NCBI RefSeq assembly: GCF_900102535.1
Contig: NZ_FNBP01000001.1
Span: 1-64,000 of the forward strand
Length of the DNA stretch: 64,000 nucleotides
Source of the DNA: Sulfitobacter delicatus
GTDB taxonomy: Bacteria; Pseudomonadota; Alphaproteobacteria; Rhodobacterales; Rhodobacteraceae
Direction: 5' to 3'
This document shows positions 27,632-36,424 of this stretch, in pieces. Positions within the stretch are counted from its first letter, which is position 1, and the number at the start of each line of letters is the position of its first letter. Below the pieces are notes generated by a model. It worked only from the letters and a program-made list of their open reading frames with translations, searched no databases and had not been told where the DNA came from. The translations under genes and the position numbers were made by a program.

Positions 27632-28198
27632 ATGAAGACTCCTTCCCTCCTCCTATTTGCCTCGGCCCTTTCTGTCGGTATTGCTTATAGCCGCCCCGAA
27701 TGGTCGGACTTCCTGCTGATCGCCCTCCCCGGCCTCATCGCAAGCGTCATTCTATGGGTGAAAGCGTGGCGCGCGGGGGCACGGCAAAAGTGGATCATTA
27801 TTGATGGCTCGAACGTCATGCACTGGCAGGACGGAACGCCGAACATCCAGACCGTTCGAGATGTCGTCGACCACCTCCGCGCCCACGGCTATACCCCCGG
27901 CGTGGTTTTTGATGCTAACGCAGGCTATCTGCTGGTCGGGCAATATCAGCATGACCGGGCGCTCAGCGCGCAGCTCGATCTGCCGGTGGATCGCGTGATG
28001 GTCGTCCCCAAAGGCACCCCTGCAGACCCGTTCATCCTGAAAGCCGCGAAGGACTATCGCGGCCAGATCGTGAGCCGTGACCAGTTCCGCGACTGGGCCG
28101 AGGCGCATCCAGAAGTGACCGAGCCAGGCCATTTGGTGAAAGGCGGCTACCGCAAAGGGAAACTCTGGCTCGACCTGCCGCAGCCCGCGACCTCCTGA
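27632..28198 (+). CDS. Membrane-anchored NYN/Zc3h12a-like ribonuclease domain protein
   Basis: 188 residues. One or two transmembrane segments lie in the first 50 residues (LLLFASALSVGIAY, LIALPGLIASVILWV). A PIN-like NYN domain follows, with the acidic metal-site motifs WIIIDGSNVM and VVFDANAGY, then DRVMVVPKGTPADPF and IVSRDQFRDW. This matches the RNase Zc3h12a family of metal-dependent ribonucleases; the RNA target is unknown. It is convergent with rplP and shares a terminator with it. Confidence 0.75.
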   Translation: MKTPSLLLFASALSVGIAYSRPEWSDFLLIALPGLIASVILWVKAWRAGARQKWIIIDGSNVMHWQDGTPNIQTVRDVVDHLRAHGYTPGVVFDANAGYLLVGQYQHDRALSAQLDLPVDRVMVVPKGTPADPFILKAAKDYRGQIVSRDQFRDWAEAHPEVTEPGHLVKGGYRKGKLWLDLPQPATS

Positions 28199-28205
28199 CA
28201 AAGCA

Positions 28206-28240
28206 AAACCCCCGCCGATCGCTCGGCGGGGGTTCTTTTC
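28206..28240. terminator. Bidirectional terminator between NYN gene and rplP
   Basis: ACCCCCGCCGA and TCGGCGGGGGT form a strong stem with A-rich sequence on the left and TTCTTTTCGTTTT on the right. It can serve the plus-strand NYN gene and the minus-strand rplB-rplP unit. Confidence 0.85.
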
Positions 28241-28272
28241 GTTTTGCAATCACCCCAGACGGGGCGAGAGGC

Positions 28273-28686
28273 TTACCAGTCCTCGCGGACCACAACCCGG
28301 GTCTTGATCGGCAGCTTCATGGCTGCCAGACGCAGGGCTTCGCGTGCCACGTCTTCACCGACACCGTCGATTTCGAACATGATACGGCCCGGCTTGACCT
28401 TGGCGGCCCAGAAGTCGACGGAACCTTTACCTTTACCCATACGAACTTCGACGGGCTTGGAGGTTACCGGAACGTCCGGGAAAATGCGGATCCAGACACG
28501 GCCCTGACGCTTCATGTGACGCGTCATGGCACGGCGTGCCGCTTCGATTTGACGGGCGGTAACCCGCTCCGGCTGCAGTGCCTTCAGGCCGTAGGTGCCA
28601 AAGTTCAGGTCAGACCCGCCCTTTGCCAGACCCTTGATCGAGCCCTTAAACTGCTTACGGAATTTAGTACGCTTTGGTTGAAGCAT
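28273..28686 (-). CDS. rplP: 50S ribosomal protein L16
   Basis: 137 residues starting [20 protein letters not shown], with the conserved [20 protein letters not shown] segment (quoted in part). L16 helps place A-site tRNA at the peptidyl transferase centre. It is the last gene of rplB-rpsS-rplV-rpsC-rplP, because a terminator follows and rpmC is displaced. Confidence 0.97.
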   Translation of the reverse strand: MLQPKRTKFRKQFKGSIKGLAKGGSDLNFGTYGLKALQPERVTARQIEAARRAMTRHMKRQGRVWIRIFPDVPVTSKPVEVRMGKGKGSVDFWAAKVKPGRIMFEIDGVGEDVAREALRLAAMKLPIKTRVVVREDW

Positions 28687-28699
28687 TTGTCATTCCCCC

Positions 28700-29407
28700 T
28701 TAGCGACGACCGCCGGCACCGCGAGGTGCTGGGCCGTCTTGGAGTTCCTGTGCCTTACGGTCACGCGCGGCGGGGTCATGTTCCATGATCTCGCCCTTGA
28801 AGATCCATGTCTTGATCCCGATGATGCCGTAAGCGGTGGCCGCTTCGACATGTGCGTAATCGATGTCGGCACGCAATGTGTGCAGCGGCACGCGACCCTC
28901 ACGGTACCATTCGGTACGCGCGATTTCGGCCCCACCAAGACGACCCGCGAGGTTCACGCGGATGCCCAGTGCGCCCATGCGCATGGCGTTCTGCACGGCA
29001 CGTTTCATGGCGCGGCGGAAAGACACCCGGCGCTCCAGCTGCTGTGCGATGCTCTCACCAACCAGATGTGCGTCCAGCTCGGGCTTGCGCACTTCAACGA
29101 TGTTGAGGTGCAGTTCCGAGTTGGTCATCTTGGCGATCTTCTGGCGCAGCGTCTCGATGTCCGCGCCTTTCTTGCCAATGATGACACCAGGGCGTGCTGT
29201 GTGGATCGTCACGCGGCACTTTTTGTGCGGACGTTCGATGATCACACGGGCAACACCAGCTTGGTGGCACTCTTTCTTGATGAAGTCGCGGATTGCGAGG
29301 TCTTCGAGCAGAAGATCACCGTAATCCTTGGTGTCGGCGTACCAGCGGCTGTCCCAGGTGCGGTTCACCTGAAGACGCATACCGATCGGATTGACTTTGT
29401 TACCCAT
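28700..29407 (-). CDS. rpsC: 30S ribosomal protein S3
   Basis: 235 residues starting [20 protein letters not shown]. The KH domain [18 protein letters not shown] is visible, as is the C-terminal [20 protein letters not shown]3 shapes the mRNA entry tunnel. Its ATG overlaps the rplV stop by one base (TGATG). The C-terminal Gly/Arg tail is usual for alphaproteobacteria. Confidence 0.98.
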   Translation of the reverse strand: MGNKVNPIGMRLQVNRTWDSRWYADTKDYGDLLLEDLAIRDFIKKECHQAGVARVIIERPHKKCRVTIHTARPGVIIGKKGADIETLRQKIAKMTNSELHLNIVEVRKPELDAHLVGESIAQQLERRVSFRRAMKRAVQNAMRMGALGIRVNLAGRLGGAEIARTEWYREGRVPLHTLRADIDYAHVEAATAYGIIGIKTWIFKGEIMEHDPAARDRKAQELQDGPAPRGAGGRR

Positions 29408-29787
29408 CAGGCTTGCTCCTCAACTTGACGCACTTTGATCGTGATCTCGGCAAACGGCTTGATGATTTTGCCAAACCGGCCACGGGCCCGCGGGCGACCG
29501 CGCTTCATGGTCAGGTTCTTACCAACATAGGCCTCGGCCACGATGAGCTCATCGACGTCCAGGTTGTGGTTGTTCTCGGCGTTGGCAATCGCGGACTGAA
29601 GGCATTTCTTCACGTCCTGCGCGACCCGCTTCTTGGAGAAGGTGAGGTCAGTCAACGCCTTGTCCACGGACTTGCCACGGATCAAAGCTGCAACCAGGTT
29701 CAGTTTCTGCGGGCTGGTGCGAAGCATGCGCAGTTTTGCCATTGCTTCGTTGTCTGCCACGCGGCGGGGATTCTTATCCTTGCTCAT
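29407..29787 (-). CDS. rplV: 50S ribosomal protein L22
   Basis: 126 residues with [20 protein letters not shown] and the tunnel-loop region [13 protein letters not shown] near the C-terminus. L22 lines the exit tunnel; changes in its loop cause macrolide resistance, and none of that kind can be judged here. It lies between rpsS and rpsC in conserved order. Confidence 0.97.
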   Translation of the reverse strand: MSKDKNPRRVADNEAMAKLRMLRTSPQKLNLVAALIRGKSVDKALTDLTFSKKRVAQDVKKCLQSAIANAENNHNLDVDELIVAEAYVGKNLTMKRGRPRARGRFGKIIKPFAEITIKVRQVEEQA

Positions 29788-29790
29788 GGC

Positions 29791-30069
29791 TTATTTCCGC
29801 TTCGCTTTTTTGTCGGCGGCATGACCGTAGTAGGTCCGAGTCGGGGAGTATTCACCGAACTTCTGACCGATCATGTCTTCGCTAACGTTAACAGGGATGT
29901 GCTTATGACCGTTGTACACGCCAAACGTCAGGCCCACGAACTGGGGCAGGATCGTGCTGCGGCGCGACCAGATCTTGATCACTTCGTTACGGCCGCCCTC
30001 GCGGGAAGCCTCTGCCTTTTTGAGGACATAAGAGTCAACAAAAGGACCTTTCCATACTGAACGAGCCAT
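29791..30069 (-). CDS. rpsS: 30S ribosomal protein S19
   Basis: 92 residues starting [20 protein letters not shown], with [20 protein letters not shown] and GHKHIPVNV typical of S19. It binds with S13 in the small-subunit head. It follows rplB by three bases and has the standard length. Confidence 0.98.
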   Translation of the reverse strand: MARSVWKGPFVDSYVLKKAEASREGGRNEVIKIWSRRSTILPQFVGLTFGVYNGHKHIPVNVSEDMIGQKFGEYSPTRTYYGHAADKKAKRK

Positions 30070-30072
30070 GAA

Positions 30073-30915
30073 TTAACGCCCCTTCTTCTTGGCGTGACGC
30101 GAGCGGATGATAAGCTTGCTGGACGCTTTGTTCTTGTTGCGGGTCTTGGCACCCTTCGTAGGCTTACCCCAAGGGGTAACCGGGTGACGACCACCAGAGG
30201 TCCGGCCTTCACCACCACCGTGCGGGTGGTCGATCGGGTTCATCACCACACCACGTACAGAAGGACGGATGCCCTTGTGACGCATGCGGCCCGCTTTACC
30301 GTAGTTCTGGTTCGAGTTGTCGGGGTTGGACACGGCACCAACGGTGGCCATGCATTCCTGACGCACGAGACGCAGCTCGCCGCTGCTCAGACGGATCTGA
30401 GCGTAGCCACCGTCACGACCCACGAACTGGGCGTAGGTGCCGGCGGCACGTGCGATCTGACCGCCCTTGCCGGGCTTCATCTCGATGTTGTGGACGATCG
30501 TACCGATCGGCATGCCCGAGAAAGGCATCGCGTTACCGGGTTTGATGTCCACTTTGGCGCCGGCGATGATCTTGTCGCCGATGGCCAGACGCTGGGGGGC
30601 CAGGATGTAGGCCTGCTCGCCGTCTTCGTACTGGATCAGTGCGATGAAAGCGGTCCGGTTGGGGTCATATTCGATCCGCGCGACAACAGCGGACATGTCC
30701 AGCTTGTTACGCTTGAAATCAACGATACGGTAGAGGCGCTTTGCACCACCACCTGTACGACGCATTGTGATTCGTCCGGTGTTGTTCCGACCGCCAGATT
30801 TGGTCAAACCCTCAGTAAGGGCTTTGACCGGGCGGCCTTTCCACAGCTCCGAACGGTCGATCAGTACCAGTCCACGCTGGCCTGGCGTCGTCGGTTTGTA
30901 CGACTTGAGTGCCAT
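30073..30915 (-). CDS. rplB: 50S ribosomal protein L2
   Basis: 280 residues starting [23 protein letters not shown] at 30915 is chosen over the frame extension to 30942. The catalytic-centre His lies in [13 protein letters not shown], and the C-terminus carries [11 protein letters not shown]2 is needed for subunit joining and peptidyl transfer. Normally preceded directly by rplW, it is here separated from it by about 5.5 kb, so it must have its own promoter; a TATAAC near 30974 is a candidate -10 but no good -35 was found. Confidence 0.97.
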   Translation of the reverse strand: MALKSYKPTTPGQRGLVLIDRSELWKGRPVKALTEGLTKSGGRNNTGRITMRRTGGGAKRLYRIVDFKRNKLDMSAVVARIEYDPNRTAFIALIQYEDGEQAYILAPQRLAIGDKIIAGAKVDIKPGNAMPFSGMPIGTIVHNIEMKPGKGGQIARAAGTYAQFVGRDGGYAQIRLSSGELRLVRQECMATVGAVSNPDNSNQNYGKAGRMRHKGIRPSVRGVVMNPIDHPHGGGEGRTSGGRHPVTPWGKPTKGAKTRNKNKASSKLIIRSRHAKKKGR

Positions 30916-31051
30916 GTTCTCTGTCTTCCGTTTGCTTGGCACGCCCGCATCGAGACGAAGGCGCGTTGGTTATAGGGCCCCGAAGGTCCCCTGTAGGAGT
31001 GGCAGATGGGGCGATTATCTCTTGCGAGCTAAGCATCCGATCCACCGGGAT

Positions 31052-31085
31052 CGTTCAAATAGCCAAACCCCGGACGAATCCGGGG
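31052..31085 (-). terminator. Terminator after the DUF262-HEPN pair
   Basis: CCCCGGA-TTCG-TCCGGGG on the minus strand (31068-31085), followed by TTTGGCTATTTGAA. It lies about 45 bases past the HEPN gene stop and separates that pair from rplB. Confidence 0.7.
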
Positions 31086-31127
31086 TCTGGGCCGATGGGG
31101 GTTCTTAGTGTTGCCAAGAAAGGATGT

Positions 31128-31667
31128 CTACCCCTGTTCGAACGCCTTAACGAATGCCCGGATAACATACTGCCCCACCCTATGGGACTCGTAGACTTCG
31201 CCAAACGTGGTACTAGCTGTACGTTCATGAGCGTAATCATTACGCCATCGAAACAGGTTCCCATAGCTCGCTGCAAGGTCCTTTCTGAATCGTCTTTCGA
31301 TGATCGGGCGGTCCAGATGCAGTACCTTATGGAAAGTCGTCGCGTTTCTGGGTGCATCGGCATCTCGCCAAGGCGCTAATCCAAACTGGATAGAATACGC
31401 CTTCAAGTTGTCCAGCGAAATTCGCGCGTTCATCTTAGAGAAATCACCCTCGACATGGGATTGATACTTCGAGTGAAAGCGACCAGCATATTCGATAAGT
31501 GTTTCTTTAATTATGCTCTCGTATGTTGCGACTATCGTAACCGAGAACATTCCCGCAAGCTCACCTTTAATCTTCCGGTCAACCGCAGTGTCTTGGTCAA
31601 GTCGTCCTTCAATACTCCTCGCAAGTTCTCTAATATGTTTAAAATGTGACGCAACGACTTCATTCAT
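31128..31667 (-). CDS. HEPN-domain protein (RiboL-PSP-HEPN/MAE_28990-like)
   Basis: 179 residues, all-helical in appearance, with the HEPN ribonuclease motif RNDYAH (R-N-x3-H type) near residues 142-147. It opens with a region (SVTIVATYESIIKETLIEY) typical of the RiboL-PSP/MAE_28990 HEPN group. Many HEPN proteins are metal-independent RNases that act as toxins in antiviral or toxin-antitoxin systems. It overlaps the DUF262 gene by eight bases, so the two are expressed together. Its composition is AT-richer than the ribosomal neighbours, suggesting acquisition. Confidence 0.7.
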   Translation of the reverse strand: MNEVVASHFKHIRELARSIEGRLDQDTAVDRKIKGELAGMFSVTIVATYESIIKETLIEYAGRFHSKYQSHVEGDFSKMNARISLDNLKAYSIQFGLAPWRDADAPRNATTFHKVLHLDRPIIERRFRKDLAASYGNLFRWRNDYAHERTASTTFGEVYESHRVGQYVIRAFVKAFEQG

Positions 31668-32745
31668 TGGATGCTAGTACTTGTTGAGCGATATGGCGAC
31701 GCGACAAGACCTGATCTCGGCTTGTCGTGTTGGATGAAATCGCCTCTACGAAGCCTTCATCAACGATTAGCCGGTCATACATTTTGCTATCAAACGTAAA
31801 ACTCTTAGGCAATTCCAACAAGACGCCCATCACAGCCTCTAAGGTTGCAGCATTCAGAAGACCTCTGGGACGAAACGCTTTTTCCAGCGCCTCATTCACT
31901 ACCTTTGCTACTCGTTGGAAGCTTTTGATGAACCTAGCGGCGCGTTCGTCGTCGAATTCTTTGTTGAGGGCCATTTCACGTGAGAGAAAGTCCTTCATAG
32001 GTGGCGAGTACTGCTCTACATTCTCAAACAAAGAGAAAAGTCGAAGTATTAACTCTATATCCCTCTGCTTAGGATCAGGTTCTGGCTTGCCGTAGATTGC
32101 TCGCCAGTGGGGGTTTTTATTCAATTTTTCGAGATTAGCCAAAATCGGGCCACGATAGACGGCGTTCCTGATCTCTTGAGCATTGAGTGGCTGCCCGCCT
32201 GTATTGAGCCTTTCGAAAATATGATAAACACTTTCCGGCTGTTCTTCCTCTGGCGTTAGTTGCTTCACAGTTACACCACGGAGGCTAGTGTTTTTCAATT
32301 TTCGCCTAGTCCGTTCGTCTAAGTCTTCAAACGTCATACCCTCTAATTCACGCCGCTGCTCCAACCCTTTTAATCCGAAAACCTTCCGATTTCCCGAAGC
32401 GTTCGGCGGCCCAAAATATCCTTCAAAAAAATACGCAATCGAAGTGATCCTCTGCTGGCCGTCGATTACTTCAAGTTGCCCGTCACTATTTTCGTAAAAG
32501 AATACTTGCGGAACCGGCAATCCGATTGCAAAGGACTCGATCAATTTAGATGCTCTACGAATATCCCAGACAAACTTACGCTGGTAGTCTGGAACGATTA
32601 TATCCTCAGATTGAAACATTGTTGCGAGTTGATTCAAGCTCCAATCGGTTGCGGTGACAACTATGTTAAACTCTACGGTCGAGGTTTCTGTTACCTCATC
32701 GATAGAATCGTCGGTTTGAATTTCGTCATCGGTTTGAGTTGTCAT
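31660..32745 (-). CDS. DUF262 (ParB/Srx-like, GmrSD-type N-terminal) protein
   Basis: 361 residues. The DUF262 signature IDGQQRITS lies at residues 94-102, preceded by PDYQRKFVWD, with IFERLNTGGQPLNAQEIRNA downstream. DUF262 proteins are ParB-like nucleotide-hydrolysing or nuclease proteins found in GmrSD and other defence systems. Only the DUF262 part is present; no HNH (DUF1524) domain is fused, and the overlapping HEPN gene may supply the effector. The first 25 residues are acidic and Thr-rich. The pair is bounded by terminators on both sides. Confidence 0.8.
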   Translation of the reverse strand: MTTQTDDEIQTDDSIDEVTETSTVEFNIVVTATDWSLNQLATMFQSEDIIVPDYQRKFVWDIRRASKLIESFAIGLPVPQVFFYENSDGQLEVIDGQQRITSIAYFFEGYFGPPNASGNRKVFGLKGLEQRRELEGMTFEDLDERTRRKLKNTSLRGVTVKQLTPEEEQPESVYHIFERLNTGGQPLNAQEIRNAVYRGPILANLEKLNKNPHWRAIYGKPEPDPKQRDIELILRLFSLFENVEQYSPPMKDFLSREMALNKEFDDERAARFIKSFQRVAKVVNEALEKAFRPRGLLNAATLEAVMGVLLELPKSFTFDSKMYDRLIVDEGFVEAISSNTTSRDQVLSRRHIAQQVLASNE

Positions 32746-32800
32746 ATGTATGCCCCTCTACTGCCCGCAGGAAAGCTTAAGTAAGACCACAAGTTGCGCA

Positions 32801-32834
32801 AAAGAAAAAGGGCGCATCGAAACCGATGCGCCCT
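32801..32834 (-). terminator. Rho-independent terminator after the cold-shock gene
   Basis: GGGCGCATCG and CGATGCGCCC pair perfectly (32810-32833) and are followed on the minus strand by TTTTTCTTTT. It lies about 45 bases past the cold-shock gene and insulates the DUF262-HEPN unit. Confidence 0.88.
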
Positions 32835-32877
32835 TCTCAATCATTCTAACATCGGTGCGTTACGGCACCCGACTGGC

Positions 32878-33084
32878 TTAGGCCAGTGCGAGGTTCGCTG
32901 CGCTCTCGCGGCCATCACGGCCAGCTTCGATGTCGAAAGTCACTTTCTGGTTGTCGTCCAGACCGGTCAGGCCGGCGCGCTCAACGGCAGAGATGTGCAC
33001 GAACACGTCTTTGCTGCTGCCCTCGGGGGCGATAAAACCAAAACCTTTAGTTGCGTTGAACCATTTGACGGTGCCATTGGCCAT
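32878..33084 (-). CDS. Cold-shock domain protein (CspA family)
   Basis: 68 residues: a single cold-shock domain with RNP1 KGFGFIAP and RNP2 [13 protein letters not shown]. Such proteins bind single-stranded RNA/DNA as RNA chaperones. The start is well supported (CTAGGAGTACGACG upstream of ATG). A leader of about 110 bases from the putative promoter fits the long 5' UTRs of cold-shock genes. Confidence 0.95.
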   Translation of the reverse strand: MANGTVKWFNATKGFGFIAPEGSSKDVFVHISAVERAGLTGLDDNQKVTFDIEAGRDGRESAANLALA

Positions 33085-33204
33085 CGTCGTACTCCTAGAT
33101 AAAAACTGCCCGCGGAATGCGGCAGGTCGGCTAAGTCAGTTAAAGATCGTCAGACTGAGCCGTAAGGAGCAGAATAATCGATAGTGTAGTAACGTCGCAG
33201 GGCC

Positions 33205-33233
33205 TGTATCGCCGCCCTGCCCCCACAAAGCAA
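33205..33233 (-). promoter_or_regulatory. Putative promoter of the cold-shock gene
   Basis: Minus strand TTGCTT (33233-33228), 17-base spacer, GATACA (33210-33205). The -10 is imperfect. It leaves a leader of roughly 110 bases before the cold-shock ATG. Confidence 0.4.
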
Positions 33234-33298
33234 GACATTTAATATGAGCAGTTCCAGCAAAGGCGGTTTCCCGCTCTCCATGCTGACAAAGATGCCGA

Positions 33299-33325
33299 CA
33301 AAAAAGAAGGCGCCGAAGCGCCTTC
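33299..33325 (-). terminator. Terminator after the PRC-barrel repeat gene
   Basis: GAAGGCGC-TTCG-GCGCCTTC on the minus strand, followed by TTTTTT (33299-33305). It lies just past the stop codon at 33358. Confidence 0.88.
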
Positions 33326-33357
33326 TCTCGATAGCTTATGCATAAACCGCGTTGGGT

Positions 33358-34518
33358 TTAGTCAAGGCCGATGCTCTCGGCCAGACGCATACCTGGCTCA
33401 AGGATTTTCACTTCGGCTTCGTTGAACTCTGGCATGCTTTCCAGACGCTCTTCGGTCACACCGGGGACGATCACTTCGTCTTCACGCAGGATCAGCTTCT
33501 CTACTGGAATGGCGACTTCGTTTTCGCCCATGCCAAGGAAACCACCAACGCCGACGATCGCAACAACGGTGTCACCACGGACGCCGATAAAGTCGATCTC
33601 GCCTACATCTTCACCGGTCTCGGTTGCAACGCTACGGCCTTTCAGGTCATCGGCGCTCAGGTCAAAGATGGGCAGACGCTGGACGTCTTCCTGATAACGC
33701 GCACGGTCTTCGTCGGACATGTTGCCCTGCTCGTCGGCGTTAAAGTCTTCCATCAGAACGCGGGCCTGTTCCTGCTCGACGTTCACTTCAGCTTCTTCGG
33801 AGCCTTCAACGTTAACTTCCGGCTCAGCAGCTTCTTCGACAACCACATTAGCATCGTCGCTCTGCTCAACGTTCACGTTGGCTTCTTCCTGCTTCACGTC
33901 GACCTGTGCCTCATCGGACTCAGCAACGTTCACATCGGCTTCGGCCTGCTCAACAGTTACGCGGGGTTCGGCTTCTTCGATTGTGATCTTCGGCTCGGGG
34001 CGCACGAACTTCACGACGGGCTCCGGCTGCTCCAGATCAACGATCGGCTCGCCAGTATCGACATCAACCTGCGGCTTCGGCACCTGAACGGTCACGACGG
34101 GCTCGGGGATGCGGACGGTTACTTGCGGCTGTGCCTGCTCGACGGTCATGATCGGGGCCTGCTGCTGCACGCGCACTGTCGGCTCGGGCACCTGAACGGT
34201 CACTTCGGGCTGGGCCTGCTCAACAGTCACAACCGGAGCTTCCTGAGACACGTTTACATCCGGCTCGGGCACTTTCACGTCGACGTTGGCATCTTCCTGC
34301 TCAACAACAACCTGACCGCCTGCGACATTGGCAGTGGCTGCAGCGTCGCCTTCAACTTCGGCTTCAACTTCCGCGCCAGCTTCCATCTCAGCTTCGGCTT
34401 CTGCATTGCGCTCGATGGTCTCTTCGACCTTTTCAGTCGCGTCCTGCGCCAGCACCGGAGCGGCGGCGAAAAGGGCTACGGCGGATACGCCAACCATGAG
34501 TGTCTTGGTATAGATCAT
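33358..34518 (-). CDS. Secreted repeat protein with C-terminal PRC-barrel domain
   Basis: 386 residues. ATG at 34518 (GGGAGAG upstream) starts a Sec signal peptide (VGVSAVALFAAAPVLAQ). A Glu/Ala-rich segment is followed by about 200 residues of short Val-rich repeats of the type EQAQPEVTVQVPEP and DVNVAESDEAQVDVKQEE. Such an alternating pattern suggests an extended beta structure. The C-terminal ~100 residues resemble a PRC barrel (VGEIDFIGVRGDTVVAIVG and NEVAIPVEKLIL). It is probably periplasmic. An EcfG-like promoter lies 60 bases upstream, pointing to stress control. Confidence 0.75.
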   Translation of the reverse strand: MIYTKTLMVGVSAVALFAAAPVLAQDATEKVEETIERNAEAEAEMEAGAEVEAEVEGDAAATANVAGGQVVVEQEDANVDVKVPEPDVNVSQEAPVVTVEQAQPEVTVQVPEPTVRVQQQAPIMTVEQAQPQVTVRIPEPVVTVQVPKPQVDVDTGEPIVDLEQPEPVVKFVRPEPKITIEEAEPRVTVEQAEADVNVAESDEAQVDVKQEEANVNVEQSDDANVVVEEAAEPEVNVEGSEEAEVNVEQEQARVLMEDFNADEQGNMSDEDRARYQEDVQRLPIFDLSADDLKGRSVATETGEDVGEIDFIGVRGDTVVAIVGVGGFLGMGENEVAIPVEKLILREDEVIVPGVTEERLESMPEFNEAEVKILEPGMRLAESIGLD

Positions 34519-34579
34519 AAGGTCTCTCCCATTTGATGAACTTGCGAGGCGGCGACCGCCCCTTCTTCCATGGTGAGAC

Positions 34580-34604
34580 AACCGGCAAGTTTCTGCTGTG
34601 TTCC
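34580..34604 (-). promoter_or_regulatory. EcfG-like (general stress sigma) promoter of the PRC-barrel gene
   Basis: Minus strand GGAAC (34604-34600), then 17 bases, then GTT (34582-34580), the same as GGAAC-N16-GGTT. This fits the alphaproteobacterial EcfG consensus GGAAC-N16/17-CGTT. GTTCCAA and TTGGAAC also form an inverted repeat around it (right arm near 34627). Confidence 0.5.
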
Positions 34605-34711
34605 AAGAAAATTACCGGCTTTTTTTTGGAACATTTTGGCCAGTCGCAGCATGATTGCGAATGAGGCGCAGCGCTATCCGATAAGACACTGCAAAGGTTG
34701 TCGCCCCAAGC

Positions 34712-34742
34712 AAAAACGGCCCCCGCCGAGGCGGAGGCCGTT
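34712..34742 (-). terminator. Terminator after the desaturase gene
   Basis: ACGGCCTCCGCC and CGGGGGCCGT form a stem on the minus strand, followed by TTTTTGC. It lies about 35 bases beyond the desaturase stop. The remainder of 34605-34711 shows no gene. Confidence 0.85.
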
Positions 34743-34775
34743 CCAAAACAAGCCCGGTTTTTAACTTAATTTAAG

Positions 34776-35807
34776 TTAAGCGGCCCGGCGCGCCTGGGCA
34801 AAAGACAGCAGCCGCTTGGTGTTTTCATCCCAAAGATGCAGCCGCGCGTTAGTAAGACTTTCACGGATCGTCATCTTATTCCCCTCGGCAAGCGGCGCAT
34901 GATCGCGCAGGACTTCCGGCAAGCGGTAGAACGGGATGCGGCTATAGAGGTGGTGGACATGATGAATGCCGATGTTCGCGCTCAGCCACTGCAGAGGCCG
35001 CGGCAGGATGTAATGCGACGAGCCGTGGAACGCTGCATCATGCAAGTCCCAGTTCTGATTCTCTTCCCAATGGGTCGTTTCGAACTGGTGCTGCACATAG
35101 AAGAGCCACATGCCCGCGGTCGCCGCCAGCAAAGTGCTCGGCACAAAGATCAGCAGGATCGGCATGATCCCCCCGAAATAGAAGATTACGGCGAGAGCGG
35201 TAAGGATCGACAGGTTGGTGCCCATCGCGCTGACCCAATACCGCGCCTTGGCCATAAGCCCCAGCGGCACCCGGTTTTGAAGGAAAAACAAGTAGCTTGG
35301 CCCGAGACCAAACAGCACCACAGGATTGCGGTAGAGCCGGTAATGAAACCGCCCCAGTGGCCCCATGGCGCGGTATTCGGCCAAGGTCAGCGTATGTACG
35401 TCACCAATGCCCCGACGGCTCAGGTTGCCCGCCGAGGAATGGTGGATCGAATGGGTTCGGCGCCAGACGTCATAGGGTGTGAGGGTCAATACCCCGAGAA
35501 CCCGACCTACCCAATCGCTGGTCCGGCGGCTGTTAAAGAACGCCGCATGGCCGCAGTCATGCTGGATCGCAAAGAGCCGCAGCAGGAAACCCGCATTGAC
35601 CAGTGAAATGCCAAAGGCCAACCAGCCGCTGACCGAGAGCGCCCACCAGGCCAGCGCCCAGAGCAAAAGGAAGGGGCCAAGCGTGACCGCCAGTTCAAAA
35701 CTGCTGCGCCAAGTGCTCGGCTCGCGGTAACGCGCGAGCACCCGAACCCAGTCGCGTGCGTTCGACACGTCCGAAGGCGCGCCAGAGGATACATTTTCGT
35801 GAGACAT
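34776..35807 (-). CDS. Membrane fatty acid desaturase
   Basis: 343 residues with the three His boxes of membrane desaturases: HDCGH near residue 90, HSIHH near 125, and HHVHH near 280. These bind a di-iron centre that inserts double bonds into acyl chains. Several transmembrane segments flank the boxes (ALAWWALSVSGWLAF, AVIFYFGGIMPILLIF). The acyl substrate and bond position cannot be told. It lies in the block that interrupts the S10 operon, near a cold-shock gene; both would suit low-temperature adaptation, which is an inference. Confidence 0.85.
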   Translation of the reverse strand: MSHENVSSGAPSDVSNARDWVRVLARYREPSTWRSSFELAVTLGPFLLLWALAWWALSVSGWLAFGISLVNAGFLLRLFAIQHDCGHAAFFNSRRTSDWVGRVLGVLTLTPYDVWRRTHSIHHSSAGNLSRRGIGDVHTLTLAEYRAMGPLGRFHYRLYRNPVVLFGLGPSYLFFLQNRVPLGLMAKARYWVSAMGTNLSILTALAVIFYFGGIMPILLIFVPSTLLAATAGMWLFYVQHQFETTHWEENQNWDLHDAAFHGSSHYILPRPLQWLSANIGIHHVHHLYSRIPFYRLPEVLRDHAPLAEGNKMTIRESLTNARLHLWDENTKRLLSFAQARRAA

Positions 35808-35962
35808 CTATCTGCTTTTTATCGTTGCCTGTTGTCTTGTAGAGGAATGTACGCAGCAAGCAACGTATGGCTTCACTATTAACGCGAGGTTTACCGCTTC
35901 GCGGCCAGATTCAGCCGGTTTTGCGGATTTGCCCTCACAGTCGTTCGGACCTAGGCTAGCGC

Positions 35963-36370
35963 ATGGACGATCCCCAGCCCCCCTTTCAGAGTTCGCAGGT
36001 TCGCAGGGCCTTTGCGGCATTCCCGCATGCCGTTCGGCCGGGCCTGTTGCATTTACGGCAGTTGATCTTTGAAGTGGCTGAGCGAACTGACGGTACGGGC
36101 CGGATAGAAGAAACGCTGAAATGGGGACAACCGGCCTATCTGACGCCCGAGACAAAGTCCGGAACGACGTTAAGGCTCGGCACCCCAAAATCCGGAGGCT
36201 TTGCGCTCTACGTCCACTGCCAGACCGCGTTGATCTCGGATTTCAGTGCAACTTTCCCCAGCGAATTTTCTTACGAGGGCAACCGGGCAGTTCTGTTCAC
36301 TGCCGACCCGCCCATTGACGACAGCCCACTGCGCCTGCTGATCGCCAATGCCCTGACCTATCATCTCTGA
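35963..36370 (+). CDS. DUF1801 domain protein
   Basis: 135 residues with HLRQLIFEVAE, ETLKWGQPAYL and FSYEGNRAVLF, matching the DUF1801 (YdhG-like) fold. Function is unknown; the fold is sometimes linked to intracellular iron handling or stress. It is on the plus strand, convergent with rplW, and shares a bidirectional terminator with it. Confidence 0.75.
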   Translation: MDDPQPPFQSSQVRRAFAAFPHAVRPGLLHLRQLIFEVAERTDGTGRIEETLKWGQPAYLTPETKSGTTLRLGTPKSGGFALYVHCQTALISDFSATFPSEFSYEGNRAVLFTADPPIDDSPLRLLIANALTYHL

Positions 36371-36375
36371 AACGA

Positions 36376-36402
36376 AAAGGCCCCCGCAAAGCGGAGGCCT
36401 TT
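36376..36402. terminator. Bidirectional terminator between DUF1801 gene and rplW
   Basis: AAGGCCCCCGC and GCGGAGGCCTT pair with one mismatch around AAA, with A- and T-rich flanks. It ends the rpsJ-rplC-rplD-rplW transcript, so rplB cannot simply be read from it. Confidence 0.82.
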
Positions 36403-36424
36403 CCTAAATGTCTTTCCGTCAGCC

